Part shown: positions 46,073 through 55,063 of the stretch, one piece after another
How the letters are laid out: every line of letters begins with the position of its first letter
How positions within the stretch are numbered: position 1 is the stretch's first letter
NCBI RefSeq assembly: GCF_014534685.1
Contig: NZ_JACVVX010000001.1
Location: 62,001 to 126,000, forward strand
Length of the DNA stretch: 64,000 nucleotides
Source: Oryzicola mucosus
GTDB lineage: Bacteria; Pseudomonadota; Alphaproteobacteria; Rhizobiales; Rhizobiaceae
Direction of reading: 5' to 3'
Made by a program: the position numbers and the translations under genes
Notes under the pieces: model-generated
What the model saw: only the letters and a program-made list of their open reading frames with translations
Database searches by the model: none
Told to the model about the DNA's origin: nothing

Positions 46073-48478
46073 ATGAAATTCACCCTTTCCTGGCTGAAAG
46101 ACCATCTCGAAACCGATGCAACGCTCGACCAGATCGTCGAGCGGCTGACCTCGATTGGCCTCGAGGTCGAATCCGTCGACGACAAGGCGGCGCTGAAGCC
46201 CTTCGTCATCGCAAAAGTGCTGACCGCCGACCGCCATCCGGATGCCGACAAGCTGCAAGTGCTCTCGGTCGATACGGGCACCGGTGCGCCGATCCAGGTG
46301 GTCTGCGGCGCGCCCAATGCGCGCGCGGGCCTCATCGGCGCCTTCGCCGCTCCGGGCACCTATGTGCCCGGCATCGACGTGACGCTGGGCATCGGTAAGA
46401 TTCGCGGCGTCGAAAGCCACGGCATGATGTGCTCAGAACGCGAGTTGGAGCTGTCGGACGAGCACAACGGCATTATCGAACTGCCGGACGACGCGCCCAT
46501 CGGTGCCTCTTTCGCCAGCTATGCCAAGCTTGACGACCCGCTCATCGAGATCAATCTGACACCCAATCGGCCCGACGCCACCAGCGTCTACGGCATCGCG
46601 CGCGACCTAGCCGCCTCCGGCATGGGCACGCTGAAAACCCCGCCTGTGTCTCCGATCGCCGGCAAGGGACCCTGCCCTGTCAAGGTAAGCATCGAAGCAT
46701 CGGACCTCTGCCCCGGCTTCGCGCTGCGGCTGGTGCGCGGCGTCAAGAATGGCCCCTCGCCGAAATGGATGCAGCAGCGGCTTCTCGCCATCGGCCTGCG
46801 GCCGATCAACGCCTTGGTCGACATCACCAATTATTTGACCTTCGACCGTGGCCGTCCGCTGCACGTCTTCGACCTCAAGAAGGTTGCGGGCAACCTCGTC
46901 GTCCGCCGCGCCAAGGACGGCGAGAAAGTGCTCGCGCTCGACACGCGCGAATACACGCTGACGCCCGAGATGTGCGTCATCGCCGACGACAATGGCGTCG
47001 AATCCATCGCCGGGGTGATGGGTGGCGAGCATTCGGGCAGTGACGAGACCACAACCGACGTGCTGATCGAATCCGCTCTCTGGGCACCGCTGAACATAGC
47101 GCGCACCGGGCGAACGCTCGGCATCATCACCGATGCGCGCTATCGCTTCGAGCGCGGCGTCGATCCGGAGTTCATGATTCCCGGCCTTGATCTTGCCACG
47201 CAACTCGTGCTCGATTTGTGCGGTGGCGAAGCCTCCGAAGCCGAGATCGTCGGCTATGACCGCTACACCCCCAAGACCATCGCCTTCCCGCTGTCGGAGA
47301 TCAAGCGCCTGACTGGCATCGAGATCGACCGCGCCGAGAGCGTGTCGATCCTGAGCAATCTCGGCTTTGCGCCGAAGGGCGACGGTGAGATGATCGAGGT
47401 TTCGGTGCCGTCCTGGCGGCCGGACGTCGACGGCAAGGCCGATCTGGTCGAAGAGGTCATGCGTATGCACGGCGTCGACAACATCGTACCCAAGCCGCTC
47501 TCCGGCCACGATGCCGTCAACGGCCGCATCCTGACAACGCTGCAGATTCGCACCCGCGCCGCGCGCCGCGCGCTTGCCGTTCGCGGCATGATGGAAGCCG
47601 TCACCTGGTCGTTCATCCCGGCCAGGCATGCCGAACTGTTCGGCGGCGGCCATCCGGCGTTGAAGCTCGCCAATCCGATCGCCGCTGATATGTCCGATAT
47701 GCGCCCCTCGCTGCTGCCGGGCCTTCTGGCGGCTGCCCAGCGCAACGCCGACCGCGGGCTTGGCGATGTCGCGCTGTTCGAGGTCTCCGGCACCTATGAG
47801 GGCGACACGCCCGACGCCCAACGCCGCGTTGCTGCCGGCATCCGTCGCGGCACGGCCAAACTGGAAGGCTCCGGCCGTCAATGGAGCGGCAATGCCGGCG
47901 CCGTCGGCGTGTTCGATGCCAAGGCCGATGCGCTTGCCGCGCTGGAAGCCTGCGGCGCGCCGGTGGACCGCCTGCAGGTCGAGGCGGGCGGCCCGTCCTG
48001 GTATCATCCGGGGCGTTCGGGAACCATCAAGCTCGGGCCGAAGGTCGTGCTCGGCACCTTCGGAGAGTTCCACCCATCCACGCTGGAAGCGCTCGACGTG
48101 TCGGGTGCGTTGTGCGGTTTCGAAATCTTCATCGACGCCGTGCCGGAAGCGAAGGCCAAGCCGACCCGCACCAAGCCGAAACTCGAATTGTCGCCGTTCC
48201 AGATGGTCAAGCGCGACTTCGCCTTTGTCGTCGATCGCGATGTCGAGGCCGGAACGCTGGTCAAGGCCGCATCATCCGCCGACAAGAAGCTGATCACCGG
48301 GGTTTCGGTGTTCGACGTGTTTTCGGGCGCATCGCTCGGCGAAGGCAAGAAGTCGATTGCCATCGAGGTCTCGATCCAGCCGGTCGACAAGACCCTGACC
48401 GACCAGGATTTCGAGGCGCTTGCAGGCCGCATTGTCGACAACGTCAAGAAGCAGACGGGCGGAATGCTGCGCGGCTGA
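46073..48478 (+). CDS. pheT: Phenylalanine-tRNA ligase beta subunit
   Basis: The 801-aa protein has the usual PheT layout: an N-terminal tRNA-binding OB domain ([19 protein letters not shown]), the B3/B4 editing domain, B5 and a C-terminal ferredoxin-fold anticodon-binding domain ([20 protein letters not shown]). [20 protein letters not shown] is the typical start. A bidirectional terminator follows 20 bp after the stop. Confidence 0.97.
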   Translation: MKFTLSWLKDHLETDATLDQIVERLTSIGLEVESVDDKAALKPFVIAKVLTADRHPDADKLQVLSVDTGTGAPIQVVCGAPNARAGLIGAFAAPGTYVPGIDVTLGIGKIRGVESHGMMCSERELELSDEHNGIIELPDDAPIGASFASYAKLDDPLIEINLTPNRPDATSVYGIARDLAASGMGTLKTPPVSPIAGKGPCPVKVSIEASDLCPGFALRLVRGVKNGPSPKWMQQRLLAIGLRPINALVDITNYLTFDRGRPLHVFDLKKVAGNLVVRRAKDGEKVLALDTREYTLTPEMCVIADDNGVESIAGVMGGEHSGSDETTTDVLIESALWAPLNIARTGRTLGIITDARYRFERGVDPEFMIPGLDLATQLVLDLCGGEASEAEIVGYDRYTPKTIAFPLSEIKRLTGIEIDRAESVSILSNLGFAPKGDGEMIEVSVPSWRPDVDGKADLVEEVMRMHGVDNIVPKPLSGHDAVNGRILTTLQIRTRAARRALAVRGMMEAVTWSFIPARHAELFGGGHPALKLANPIAADMSDMRPSLLPGLLAAAQRNADRGLGDVALFEVSGTYEGDTPDAQRRVAAGIRRGTAKLEGSGRQWSGNAGAVGVFDAKADALAALEACGAPVDRLQVEAGGPSWYHPGRSGTIKLGPKVVLGTFGEFHPSTLEALDVSGALCGFEIFIDAVPEAKAKPTRTKPKLELSPFQMVKRDFAFVVDRDVEAGTLVKAASSADKKLITGVSVFDVFSGASLGEGKKSIAIEVSIQPVDKTLTDQDFEALAGRIVDNVKKQTGGMLRG

Positions 48479-48497
48479 GGCCAGTGTAGTCATGACC

Positions 48498-48532
48498 AAA
48501 AAAGCCCGGAAGTGATGCTTCCGGGCTTTTTT
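48498..48532. terminator. Bidirectional terminator between pheT and ribH2
   Basis: A perfect 15-bp inverted repeat (48498-48512 and 48518-48532) with loop TGATG has A6 on one side and T6 on the other, so it can end transcripts on both strands. Confidence 0.9.
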
Positions 48533-48580
48533 CGCGCCGATTTTCCCTACCTCGATGCAAGGCGAAGCTGAGTTATCTCC

Positions 48581-49030
48581 TCACGCAGCCAGGCTTGGCT
48601 TGGCCAATGACGCTCTTGTCTTGCCGATCATAAGGGCTGCACGGGCGGCTTCGCGGCCCTTCTCGACGAAATGGGCGCGATAGATCGCCTTGTGATGGTC
48701 CGTTTCCTGATAGTGGTGCGGCGTCAGCGAAACCGACAGGACCGGAACGCCGCTGTCCAACCCGGCACGCATCAGCCCGTCCACGACGGCCTGTGCCACG
48801 AAATCATGGCGATAGATGCCGCCATCGACCACCAAAGCGGCGGCGGCCACGGCCGCGTAGCGGCCTGTGGTGGCGAGATCGCGGGCTAAAAGCGGCATCT
48901 CGAATGCGCCGGGCACATCGAAGACGTCGACCTGCTCGGCCGGAATGAGCTCTTGGAAGCCGTCCAGCGCGCGGTCGACGATATCGGCATGCCAATTGGC
49001 TTTGATGAAGGCGTAACGGGTGGGTGTCAT
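48581..49030 (-). CDS. ribH2: 6,7-dimethyl-8-ribityllumazine synthase, type II
   Basis: This enzyme makes lumazine, the direct precursor of riboflavin. The 149-aa protein has FIKANWHADIV, FDVPGAFEMPLLA, GGIYRHDFVAQAV and SLTPHHYQETDHHK, matching the decameric RibH2 form described in Brucella and Mesorhizobium. The ATG follows AAGGAG. An in-frame extension to 49141 is rejected because it overlaps the FMN riboswitch. Expression is probably repressed by FMN through that riboswitch. Confidence 0.92.
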   Translation of the reverse strand: MTPTRYAFIKANWHADIVDRALDGFQELIPAEQVDVFDVPGAFEMPLLARDLATTGRYAAVAAAALVVDGGIYRHDFVAQAVVDGLMRAGLDSGVPVLSVSLTPHHYQETDHHKAIYRAHFVEKGREAARAALMIGKTRASLAKPSLAA

Positions 49031-49102
49031 GAGAATCTCCTTAGGTTGTGACACGTCACCCAAGGCGATCACGCGCAATTCCGGATCGCTCCGAAACTGC
49101 CC

Positions 49103-49238
49103 GTTCTCTTTCTTCCGGACTGTGACCGTCGGCTCAGGCATCGCACCTGATCTGCTGACCCTTCATAAGGAAGGCGCTCGCGGGCTCGCAGCTTGCGCCG
49201 CATACCGCCGGTGGGGATTTCCGCCCCGCCCTGAGAAC
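49103..49238 (-). promoter_or_regulatory. FMN riboswitch (RFN element) upstream of ribH2
   Basis: Read on the minus strand, the segment begins GTTCTCAGGGCGGGGCGGAA, continues with ATCCCCACCGGCGGTA, CCCGCGAGCGC, GGTCAGCAGATC, GGTGCGATGCC, GAGCCGACGGTCACAGTCC, and closes with GAGAAC. These are the conserved blocks of the RFN element in the right order, and the outer P1 strands GTTCTC (49238-49233) and GAGAAC (49108-49103) pair perfectly. FMN binding would lower expression of ribH2, whose ATG is 72 nt beyond the element. Confidence 0.92.
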
Positions 49239-49243
49239 AGCTT

Positions 49244-49272
49244 TTTCTACGCCATGAAAGTCCGCCTGACAA
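49244..49272 (-). promoter_or_regulatory. Promoter of the FMN riboswitch-ribH2 transcript
   Basis: On the minus strand TTGTCA (49272-49267) and TAGAAA (49249-49244) are spaced by 17 bp. Transcription would start near 49237, exactly at the first base of the riboswitch P1 helix. Confidence 0.65.
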
Positions 49273-49373
49273 CGGCGGATGAAAAGCGCTTCCCAAATGC
49301 GTACCGACAGCAAATCCACATGCGCGCAAAGCGGTGACTCGAAAGCCTGGCAAGAGGCCTTGAGACGCGAGTA

Positions 49374-49916
49374 TCAGCCTTGCGCCGGCCGCTCGAACAG
49401 GATTACCGGTTCGGTGTGATAGACGCTTTCACCGTAGCGGCGATAGCCGCATTTGTCGGCGACGCGCAGCGAAGCGGCGTTGTCAGGGTTGATGATGCAG
49501 ACTGTTCGGCACCCGAGATTGGCATCGCTCCAGGAGTGGAGGGCGAGGACTATCTCCGAGGCCAGTCCCTTGCCCTGCGCTTCGGTGCATAGCGACCAGC
49601 CGGCTTCCGGATATCCCTCGATGGAAGGCGTCAGGGCGCGTTTCATGTCCTGGAAGCCGGCATCGCCTATGAAGCGGCCCGTCGCGCGGTCCTCGACCGC
49701 CCAGTATCCGAAGCCGAGATAGGACCACAAAGATGGATGGCGAAGAAAGCGTTGCCAGCTTTCTTCGCGCGTACGCGGCTTGCCGCCGAACAACCGCACC
49801 ACCGCGGGCTCAGTCCACATCGCAGCATACGCGTCGAAATCCTCGAGCCGGTGCGGGCGCAGGATGGCGCGCGGGGTTTCGACAACGGGAGGTTTGGAGA
49901 ATTTCATGGACGGCAT
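49374..49916 (-). CDS. GNAT family N-acetyltransferase (RimJ/RimL-like)
   Basis: The 180-aa protein shows the GNAT pattern of the acetyltransferase_3 group: TPRAILRPHRLEDFDAYAAM, GYWAVEDRATGRFIGDAGF, the acetyl-CoA loop region EAQGKGLASEIVLAL, and INPDNAASLRVADKCGYR. The acceptor is unknown. The start was placed at the ATG preceded by GAGGT; an ATG 9 bases later is possible. It ends 102 bp upstream of the ribH2 promoter. Confidence 0.85.
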   Translation of the reverse strand: MPSMKFSKPPVVETPRAILRPHRLEDFDAYAAMWTEPAVVRLFGGKPRTREESWQRFLRHPSLWSYLGFGYWAVEDRATGRFIGDAGFQDMKRALTPSIEGYPEAGWSLCTEAQGKGLASEIVLALHSWSDANLGCRTVCIINPDNAASLRVADKCGYRRYGESVYHTEPVILFERPAQG

Positions 49917-50083
49917 CTGAGACCTCGAGCGGCGACGCACCGCCATATCACGGTAGCTGCCCGGAAGCGCGGGGCCACATGCCTGAAATCACTGGACAGT
50001 ACGATAATTGCGCATGGGGCCTGGGTTACACGGGCGATCGGCTCTTGCTAGTCTCGCCTGACCCACCCTACGAGGAAGGCGCC

Positions 50084-50518
50084 ATGGTTGACCTGCTGCT
50101 TGCGATCGCCCACCATCTGCTCGCCTTCACTTTGGTCGGCGCCCTGGCGGTGGAGTTCGCCGTCATCCGCCCCGGCCTAGAACGCGCGCAAGTCTCCGTC
50201 GCGGCGGCCGCCGACGCGATCTATGGCATGTCGGCGCTGCTGATCATCATCGTTGGCGTCGGCCGCGTGGTCTTCGGCCTCAAGGGCTGGGAGTTCTACA
50301 TTGCCACACCTGCATTCTGGGCCAAGATGGCAGCCTTTGGGGTTGCGGGAGTGTTGTCGATCCGGCCGACCATCGTCATACTCAAATGGCGCAAGGCGGG
50401 CCATGCCGAAGCTATCCCGTTGAAGGATATCGAAAAGGTCCGCACCGCCCTGAAGGCCGAGCTGTTTTTCCTGGCGTTGGTGCCGATCTGTGCGGCAGCT
50501 ATGGCGCGCGGCTATTGA
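50084..50518 (+). CDS. DUF2214 family membrane protein
   Basis: This 144-aa inner-membrane protein has about four hydrophobic segments: VDLLLAIAHHLLAFTLVGAL, SALLIIIVGVGRVVFGL, FWAKMAAFGVAGVLSI and LFFLALVPICAAAMA. It matches DUF2214 in its start and in GWEFYIATPAFWAKM. GGAAGG precedes the ATG; the ORF upstream to 49733 is a shadow of the GNAT gene. It overlaps the convergent nth gene by 7 bp. Function is unknown. Confidence 0.83.
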   Translation: MVDLLLAIAHHLLAFTLVGALAVEFAVIRPGLERAQVSVAAAADAIYGMSALLIIIVGVGRVVFGLKGWEFYIATPAFWAKMAAFGVAGVLSIRPTIVILKWRKAGHAEAIPLKDIEKVRTALKAELFFLALVPICAAAMARGY

Positions 50519-51294
50519 GAGGCATCCAACGCGGCCGTCTGGAGCGGCGCTATCGGCACCAAAGGCGCGGGAAAATCGCTGGTCTTCTCGGCTGATTTGC
50601 AGATGTCGGCTATGACGCAAAGGGGGCAATCCGGCTTTCGCGCCTTGCAGACATAGCGTCCGTGCAGGATCAACCAATGATGCGCATGCAGCATGTACTC
50701 GTCGGGAATGACACGGACCAGTTCGCGCTCAACCTCGTCAGGCGTCTTGCCAGGCGCCAGACCGATACGGTTGCCGATGCGGAAGATGTGGGTGTCGACC
50801 GCCATGGTGTGGTGGCCGAAAGCCATGTTAAGCACGACATTGGCCGTCTTGCGGCCGACGCCGGGCAATGCGGTCAGCGCGTCGCGGTCGTCGGGTACCT
50901 CCCCACCATGGTCTCGGATCAGCGCTTCGGACAGGGCAATGACGTTCTTGGCCTTGTTGCGCCACAGGCCGATGGTGCGGATGTACTCGCCGACTTGCGC
51001 CTCCCCCAGGTCCCGCATCTTTTCCGGCGTATCGGCTGCCTGGAACAGAGCGCGCGTCGCCTTGTTCACGCCGGCATCGGTGGCTTGGGCGGACAGGACG
51101 ACGGCCACTAGCAAGGTGAAAGCGTTGACATGTTCGAGTTCACCCTTGGGCTCCGGCCGCTGGACGGAAAAACGGCGGAAGATTTCGCGAATCTCAGCTT
51201 GGCTATAAATGCACTTTGGCTTGCGGCGGCGGACGACGGATCGCTTTCCTTCCGTCACGGGCTTGTGTGAATCTAGGGCCTTGGGCTTTTTCAT
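50512..51294 (-). CDS. nth: Endonuclease III (DNA glycosylase/AP lyase)
   Basis: Nth removes oxidised pyrimidines and nicks abasic sites in base-excision repair. The 260-aa protein has the helix-hairpin-helix LPGVGRKTANVVLN with the catalytic Lys, the catalytic Asp in VDTHIFR, and the 4Fe-4S ligands as C-x6-C-x2-C-x5-C in CKARKPDCPLCVIADIC. The start MKKPKALDSH gives a slightly long, basic N-terminus. Its start codon is only 22 bp from that of the divergent DUF2244 gene. Confidence 0.95.
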   Translation of the reverse strand: MKKPKALDSHKPVTEGKRSVVRRRKPKCIYSQAEIREIFRRFSVQRPEPKGELEHVNAFTLLVAVVLSAQATDAGVNKATRALFQAADTPEKMRDLGEAQVGEYIRTIGLWRNKAKNVIALSEALIRDHGGEVPDDRDALTALPGVGRKTANVVLNMAFGHHTMAVDTHIFRIGNRIGLAPGKTPDEVERELVRVIPDEYMLHAHHWLILHGRYVCKARKPDCPLCVIADICKSAEKTSDFPAPLVPIAPLQTAALDASQ

Positions 51295-51308
51295 CGTCTC
51301 TCTATAAT
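51281..51308 (+). promoter_or_regulatory. Candidate promoter giving a nearly leaderless DUF2244 mRNA
   Basis: TTGGGC (51281-51286) and a perfect TATAAT (51303-51308) are spaced by 16 bp. The ATG is at 51317, so the transcript would start at or within a few bases of it; no clear ribosome site is present. Confidence 0.5.
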
Positions 51309-51316
51309 CGAGCGTC

Positions 51317-51802
51317 ATGAGCGAGACAAACGCAGCCGACGAACCCTTTTTCAGTGCGCTTCTGGTTCCCCACAGATCGCTGGGGAAAACCGGCTTTGCT
51401 ATTCTTATGGGGGCGCTGCTGTTAGGATGGTTGGTGACCGGCTTGCTGTTCCTCAGCAACGGCGCGTGGCCGATCTTCGGCTTTTTCGGGCTCGACGTGC
51501 TCGCGCTCTACATCGCCTTTCGCGTCAATTATCGCGCTGCCCGTGCCCGCGAAGAGGTCAGCGTGTCGCGCACGGCCCTCGATATCCGCAAGACCGCGCC
51601 CTCCGGCAAGTCGGAAGCGCACCGCTTCAACCCGTTCTGGACGCGGTTTTCCATCGCCCGTCACGACGAGATCGGCATCACCGGCATGGCGGTCGAAGCG
51701 CAGGGACAGCATGTACCGCTCGGCAGTTTTCTCAACCCTGACGACCGCGAAAGCTTCGCCAAGGCCTTCTCCCAGGCACTTGCCACGGCAAAACGCGGCT
51801 GA
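51317..51802 (+). CDS. DUF2244 domain-containing membrane protein
   Basis: The 161-aa protein has two adjacent membrane helices (about 26-46 and 50-68), then a soluble domain with SRTALDIRKT and HRFNPFWTRFSI, the DUF2244 pattern. Members are common in alphaproteobacteria near nth. Function is unknown. Confidence 0.85.
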   Translation: MSETNAADEPFFSALLVPHRSLGKTGFAILMGALLLGWLVTGLLFLSNGAWPIFGFFGLDVLALYIAFRVNYRAARAREEVSVSRTALDIRKTAPSGKSEAHRFNPFWTRFSIARHDEIGITGMAVEAQGQHVPLGSFLNPDDRESFAKAFSQALATAKRG

Positions 51803-51875
51803 GGACGCCGCCGTGCAGGAATCGGGTGGAGACGGCTCGTGAGAAGCCCGATATTAGCGTTCAAGGAGATCGACC

Positions 51876-52772
51876 ATGAACGCTCAAGCCAAGATGAAGC
51901 CAGAAATCGAGTTCCAGACCGATATCACGCCGGATTGCTCCGACTACGAGGCGGTGCGGCGCGTGATCGAAAAGATCAGCCTGGACTATCGCGACCAGCC
52001 GTCACTGGAAGAGCTTGCCCGCGAGGTGGGCGAAACACCGACATCACTGCAGAAGCTGTTCACGCGCTGGGCGGGGCTGTCACCCAAGGGGTTCCTGCAG
52101 GCCGTTACGCTCGACCATGCGCGCCGCCTGCTCGACCAAGGCCTGCCGCTGCTGGAAACCGCCTATGAGGTGGGAATGTCCGGCCCTGGACGGCTGCATG
52201 ACCTGTTCGTCACCCATGAGGCGATGTCGCCCGGCGACTACAAGACGCGCGGCGCCGGTCTAACGATCCGCTACGGGTTCCACATTTCGCCTTTTGGCGT
52301 GGCATTGATTATGGTCACTGACCGTGGCCTGGCCGGACTGTCGTTCAACGATGCCGGCGGCGAACGCGAAGCTTTCGAAGACATGTCGGGCCGCTGGCCG
52401 AATGCCGCCTATGTCGAGGATATGTCGGCCACCGCACCCTATGCGGCGCGCATCTTCGATCCTGCCCGCTGGCAGGAGACGCAGCCGCTGCGCGTGGTCA
52501 TGATCGGCACCGACTTCCAACTGCGCGTCTGGGAGGCGCTGCTTCGCATCCCGATGGGCACGGCGCGGACTTACTCCTCCATCGCCGCCGAGATCGGGGT
52601 GCCCGCCGCAAGCCGTGCCGTGGGTGCGGCGGTCGGCGCCAATCCGATCTCGTTCGTGGTGCCCTGCCATAGGGCGCTGGGCAAGTCGGGCAGGCTGACG
52701 GGCTATCACTGGGGTTTGACGCGCAAGCGCGCCATCCTGGGCTGGGAGGCTGGCCAGACGGCCTCTGCCTAA
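51876..52772 (+). CDS. Ada-like methylated-DNA-cysteine methyltransferase with AraC-type HTH
   Basis: The 298-aa protein combines an AraC-type helix-turn-helix region (about 30-125, PSLEELAREVGETPTSLQKL) with a C-terminal O6-methylguanine methyltransferase domain holding the acceptor Cys in VVPCHRALG (C264) and the RAVGAAVGANP segment. Direct repair by methyl transfer to this Cys is expected. The N-terminal zinc domain that Ada uses to sense phosphotriesters is absent, so it is not a complete Ada sensor. AAGGAG precedes the ATG. Confidence 0.9.
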   Translation: MNAQAKMKPEIEFQTDITPDCSDYEAVRRVIEKISLDYRDQPSLEELAREVGETPTSLQKLFTRWAGLSPKGFLQAVTLDHARRLLDQGLPLLETAYEVGMSGPGRLHDLFVTHEAMSPGDYKTRGAGLTIRYGFHISPFGVALIMVTDRGLAGLSFNDAGGEREAFEDMSGRWPNAAYVEDMSATAPYAARIFDPARWQETQPLRVVMIGTDFQLRVWEALLRIPMGTARTYSSIAAEIGVPAASRAVGAAVGANPISFVVPCHRALGKSGRLTGYHWGLTRKRAILGWEAGQTASA

Positions 52773-52858
52773 AACCAAGGCTGGAAAATCGGCTGGCCCA
52801 CTGGCAAGATGAGGCGCCAAGAGCTAGCGTGCGCGCCGCATAACAGGAGCGCCAGCCC

Positions 52859-53758
52859 GTGATCATCGTCATCGGTTCCATCAATCTCGACCTCACCGCC
52901 ACCGTAGAGCGCCTGCCTGCGCCGGGAGAAACCGTGCCCGGCAGCGGCTTCAAGACCGCTCCCGGCGGCAAGGGCGCCAACCAGGCGTTGGCGGCGGCAC
53001 GCGCGGGCGCGGAGGTGCGGATGATCGGCGCGGTCGGCAAGGATGCCTTTGCCGCGGAGGCGCTGGCGCTGCTGAAAGAAGCCAAGGTCGATCTGTCAGG
53101 TGTTGCGGAAAGCCATGCGTCTACCGGCACGGCGCTGATCATGGTCGAGGAAAAAGGCGAGAACATCATCGCCGTGGTGCCGGGCGCCAACGGTTCGGTG
53201 CTGGCAGGCGATGTTACCAAGGCCCTGCTTGCCAAGGGTGACATCGTGCTGCTGCAGCACGAAATCCCACTGGCGACCGTGGAGGCGGCTCTGGAGGCTT
53301 CCAGCCAGGCAAACGCTATCAGCGTACTCAACATCGCGCCCTACCGTGCAGAGGCCGCCTCTTTCGCTGGCAAGGCGGATATCATGGTCGCCAATGAGAC
53401 CGAGTTCGATCTCTACGCAAAGCAGGCAGGGCTTTCGGGCGACGATCGCCCAGCGCGGATGAAGGATTTCGCGGCGCGCAACGGCAACACCGTGATCGTG
53501 ACGCTCGGCGCGGACGGCGTACTCGCCGCCGCCCCCGAAGACTTCATCGAGCTTGCCGCCATGAAGATCGAGCCCGTCGATACGGTCGGCGCCGGCGACA
53601 CGTTCTGCGGTTATCTCGCCGCGGGCCTGGCCTCGGGCCTTGCGCTCAAGGAAGCGATACACCAGGCCTCGGTGGCCGGGTCGCTCGCCTGCCTCAAGCC
53701 GGGCGCGCAGCCGGCCATCCCGCGCCAGGCCGAGGTGGTGGAAACGATGAGGGCATAA
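52859..53758 (+). CDS. rbsK: Ribokinase
   Basis: RbsK phosphorylates ribose with ATP to ribose 5-phosphate. The 299-aa PfkB-family protein shows VIGSINLDLTATVERLPAPG, TAPGGKGANQALAAARAG and the catalytic DTVGAGDTFCGYLA (base D247). It starts at a GTG after AGGAG. A nucleoside hydrolase nearby (opposite strand) would release free ribose, supporting nucleoside salvage. Confidence 0.93.
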   Translation: MIIVIGSINLDLTATVERLPAPGETVPGSGFKTAPGGKGANQALAAARAGAEVRMIGAVGKDAFAAEALALLKEAKVDLSGVAESHASTGTALIMVEEKGENIIAVVPGANGSVLAGDVTKALLAKGDIVLLQHEIPLATVEAALEASSQANAISVLNIAPYRAEAASFAGKADIMVANETEFDLYAKQAGLSGDDRPARMKDFAARNGNTVIVTLGADGVLAAAPEDFIELAAMKIEPVDTVGAGDTFCGYLAAGLASGLALKEAIHQASVAGSLACLKPGAQPAIPRQAEVVETMRA

Positions 53759-53779
53759 CCCCCGCCTGTTAACAAGCCG

Positions 53780-53947
53780 CTATTCCGCGAAGACCGGCTC
53801 CATATAGGTGTCGTTACGCTCCGGCATACGCGTCTTGCTCGGGAAAAGCGTCTTGGGTTCGGCGCGCGGCCCGCTGCTTCCTGTGCTGCTGCACCCGACC
53901 AGAGCCAGACCTGTAACAACGGCGATCGCTGAGATGAGCGTTTTCAA
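53780..53947 (-). CDS. Small lipoprotein
   Basis: This 55-aa ORF starts at a TTG with GGAG 7 nt upstream. It begins MKTLISAIAVVTGLALVGCS, a lipoprotein signal with lipobox LVGC, so Cys19 should be lipidated. The mature part is short and polar, with KTLFPSKTRMPERNDTYMEP. It lies between rbsK (convergent, 22-bp gap) and the nucleoside hydrolase gene. Function is unknown. Confidence 0.65.
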   Translation of the reverse strand: MKTLISAIAVVTGLALVGCSSTGSSGPRAEPKTLFPSKTRMPERNDTYMEPVFAE

Positions 53948-54055
53948 GCCTGCACTCCATGAACATTGACAGCAGCCAGCAGAATCGCTGGCTGCATCGA
54001 TATACGCTGCAAGTGTCAGCGCCTCAAATCATACACCATCATGCGACCACTGGTC

Positions 54056-55003
54056 TTACAGCCGTCCAAGCCTTTCGGTCAGCAGCTCGAAAAGTCCGTC
54101 GGCGTCGATATCGCGCATCACCATGGCATTCTTCGGGCAGGTGGTGGCACCCCACCAGTCGATCACCGTCATGCCCATGGTCAGCTCCGACGTGGTTTCG
54201 ACCGAGACGTTGCAGAGTCGTCCTTGAAACAACTCTGGCTTGAGCAGATAGGCGATCACGCACGGGTCGTGCAACGGCCCCCCATCGGTACCGTATTTTT
54301 CTTCATCGAAGCGCTCGAAGAACTCCAGCATTTGAGCGACCGCGAGGCTGACTTTGTTTCCAAGGCTCCGTATGGCCTGGGTACGCGCAGCGGTCGACAA
54401 GGCCTTGTGGGTCACATCGAGAGGCATCAAGACGATCGGCGCACCGCACCGCAGCACGATGTCGGCGGCATGCGGGTCGACATAGATATTGAATTCGGCA
54501 GCCGGCGTGACGTTGCCGCCCTCGAAGAAGCCGCCGCCCATGACGACGATTTCGCGGATGCGGGTCGCAATCGCGGGTTCGCGGATCAGCGCCAGCGCGA
54601 TGTTCGTCAGCGGCCCCAGAACGGCGAGCGTGACCGTCCCTTTTGGCTCCGACATCAGCATGCGCACGATGAAATCGACCGCGTTCTCCGTCTGAAGCGT
54701 CATTTCGGGGTCTGGCAGGTCGGGACCGTCAAGTCCGGTCTTGCCGTGGACTTCCTCGGCAGTAACAAGATCGCGGAACAACGGACGCGCCGCACCGGCG
54801 TAGACCATTGTCTCCGTATGTCCGGCGAGCTCGCAGATCTTGAGCGCGTTCCGCGACGTCAGCTCAAGCGGTACGTTTCCGGCAACGGCTGTAAGCCCAA
54901 GGATTTCAAGCTCCGGACTGGCGAGCGCGAGCAGAATCGCTATTGCATCGTCCTGACCGGGGTCGGTGTCGATGATAATCTTACGTTTTTCAGTCAATTT
55001 CAT
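54056..55003 (-). CDS. Nucleoside hydrolase (inosine/uridine-preferring family)
   Basis: This 315-aa enzyme cleaves nucleosides to base and ribose. The calcium-binding signature is IIIDTDPGQDDAIA (D12, D14, D18, D19); other family segments are AVAGNVPLELTSRNAL, VLGPLTNIALAL, EFNIYVDPHAADIV and the late LHDPCVIAYLL with His-Asp. AAGGA precedes the ATG. A long upstream extension overlaps the hsp20 leader and is rejected. It diverges from hsp20. Confidence 0.92.
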   Translation of the reverse strand: MKLTEKRKIIIDTDPGQDDAIAILLALASPELEILGLTAVAGNVPLELTSRNALKICELAGHTETMVYAGAARPLFRDLVTAEEVHGKTGLDGPDLPDPEMTLQTENAVDFIVRMLMSEPKGTVTLAVLGPLTNIALALIREPAIATRIREIVVMGGGFFEGGNVTPAAEFNIYVDPHAADIVLRCGAPIVLMPLDVTHKALSTAARTQAIRSLGNKVSLAVAQMLEFFERFDEEKYGTDGGPLHDPCVIAYLLKPELFQGRLCNVSVETTSELTMGMTVIDWWGATTCPKNAMVMRDIDADGLFELLTERLGRL

Positions 55004-55028
55004 TTCCTTGGAAGGTATTTCGGGCAGG

Positions 55029-55057
55029 CTTGAACTTGCACTGCCGGCAGACCATAT
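55029..55057 (+). promoter_or_regulatory. RpoH (sigma-32)-type promoter of hsp20
   Basis: CTTGAA (55029-55034) and CCATAT (55052-55057) are spaced by 17 bp, matching the rhizobial RpoH consensus. Transcription should start near 55064. Confidence 0.75.
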
Positions 55058-55063
55058 CAACGA

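Noticed and set aside
49031-49141. N-terminal extension of ribH2
   Set aside because: It reads through the expression platform and part of the FMN riboswitch; the ATG at 49030 has a good ribosome site and matches family length.
49733-50083. Upstream extension of the DUF2214 gene
   Set aside because: It is antisense to the GNAT gene and not membrane-like; the ATG at 50084 has a ribosome site.
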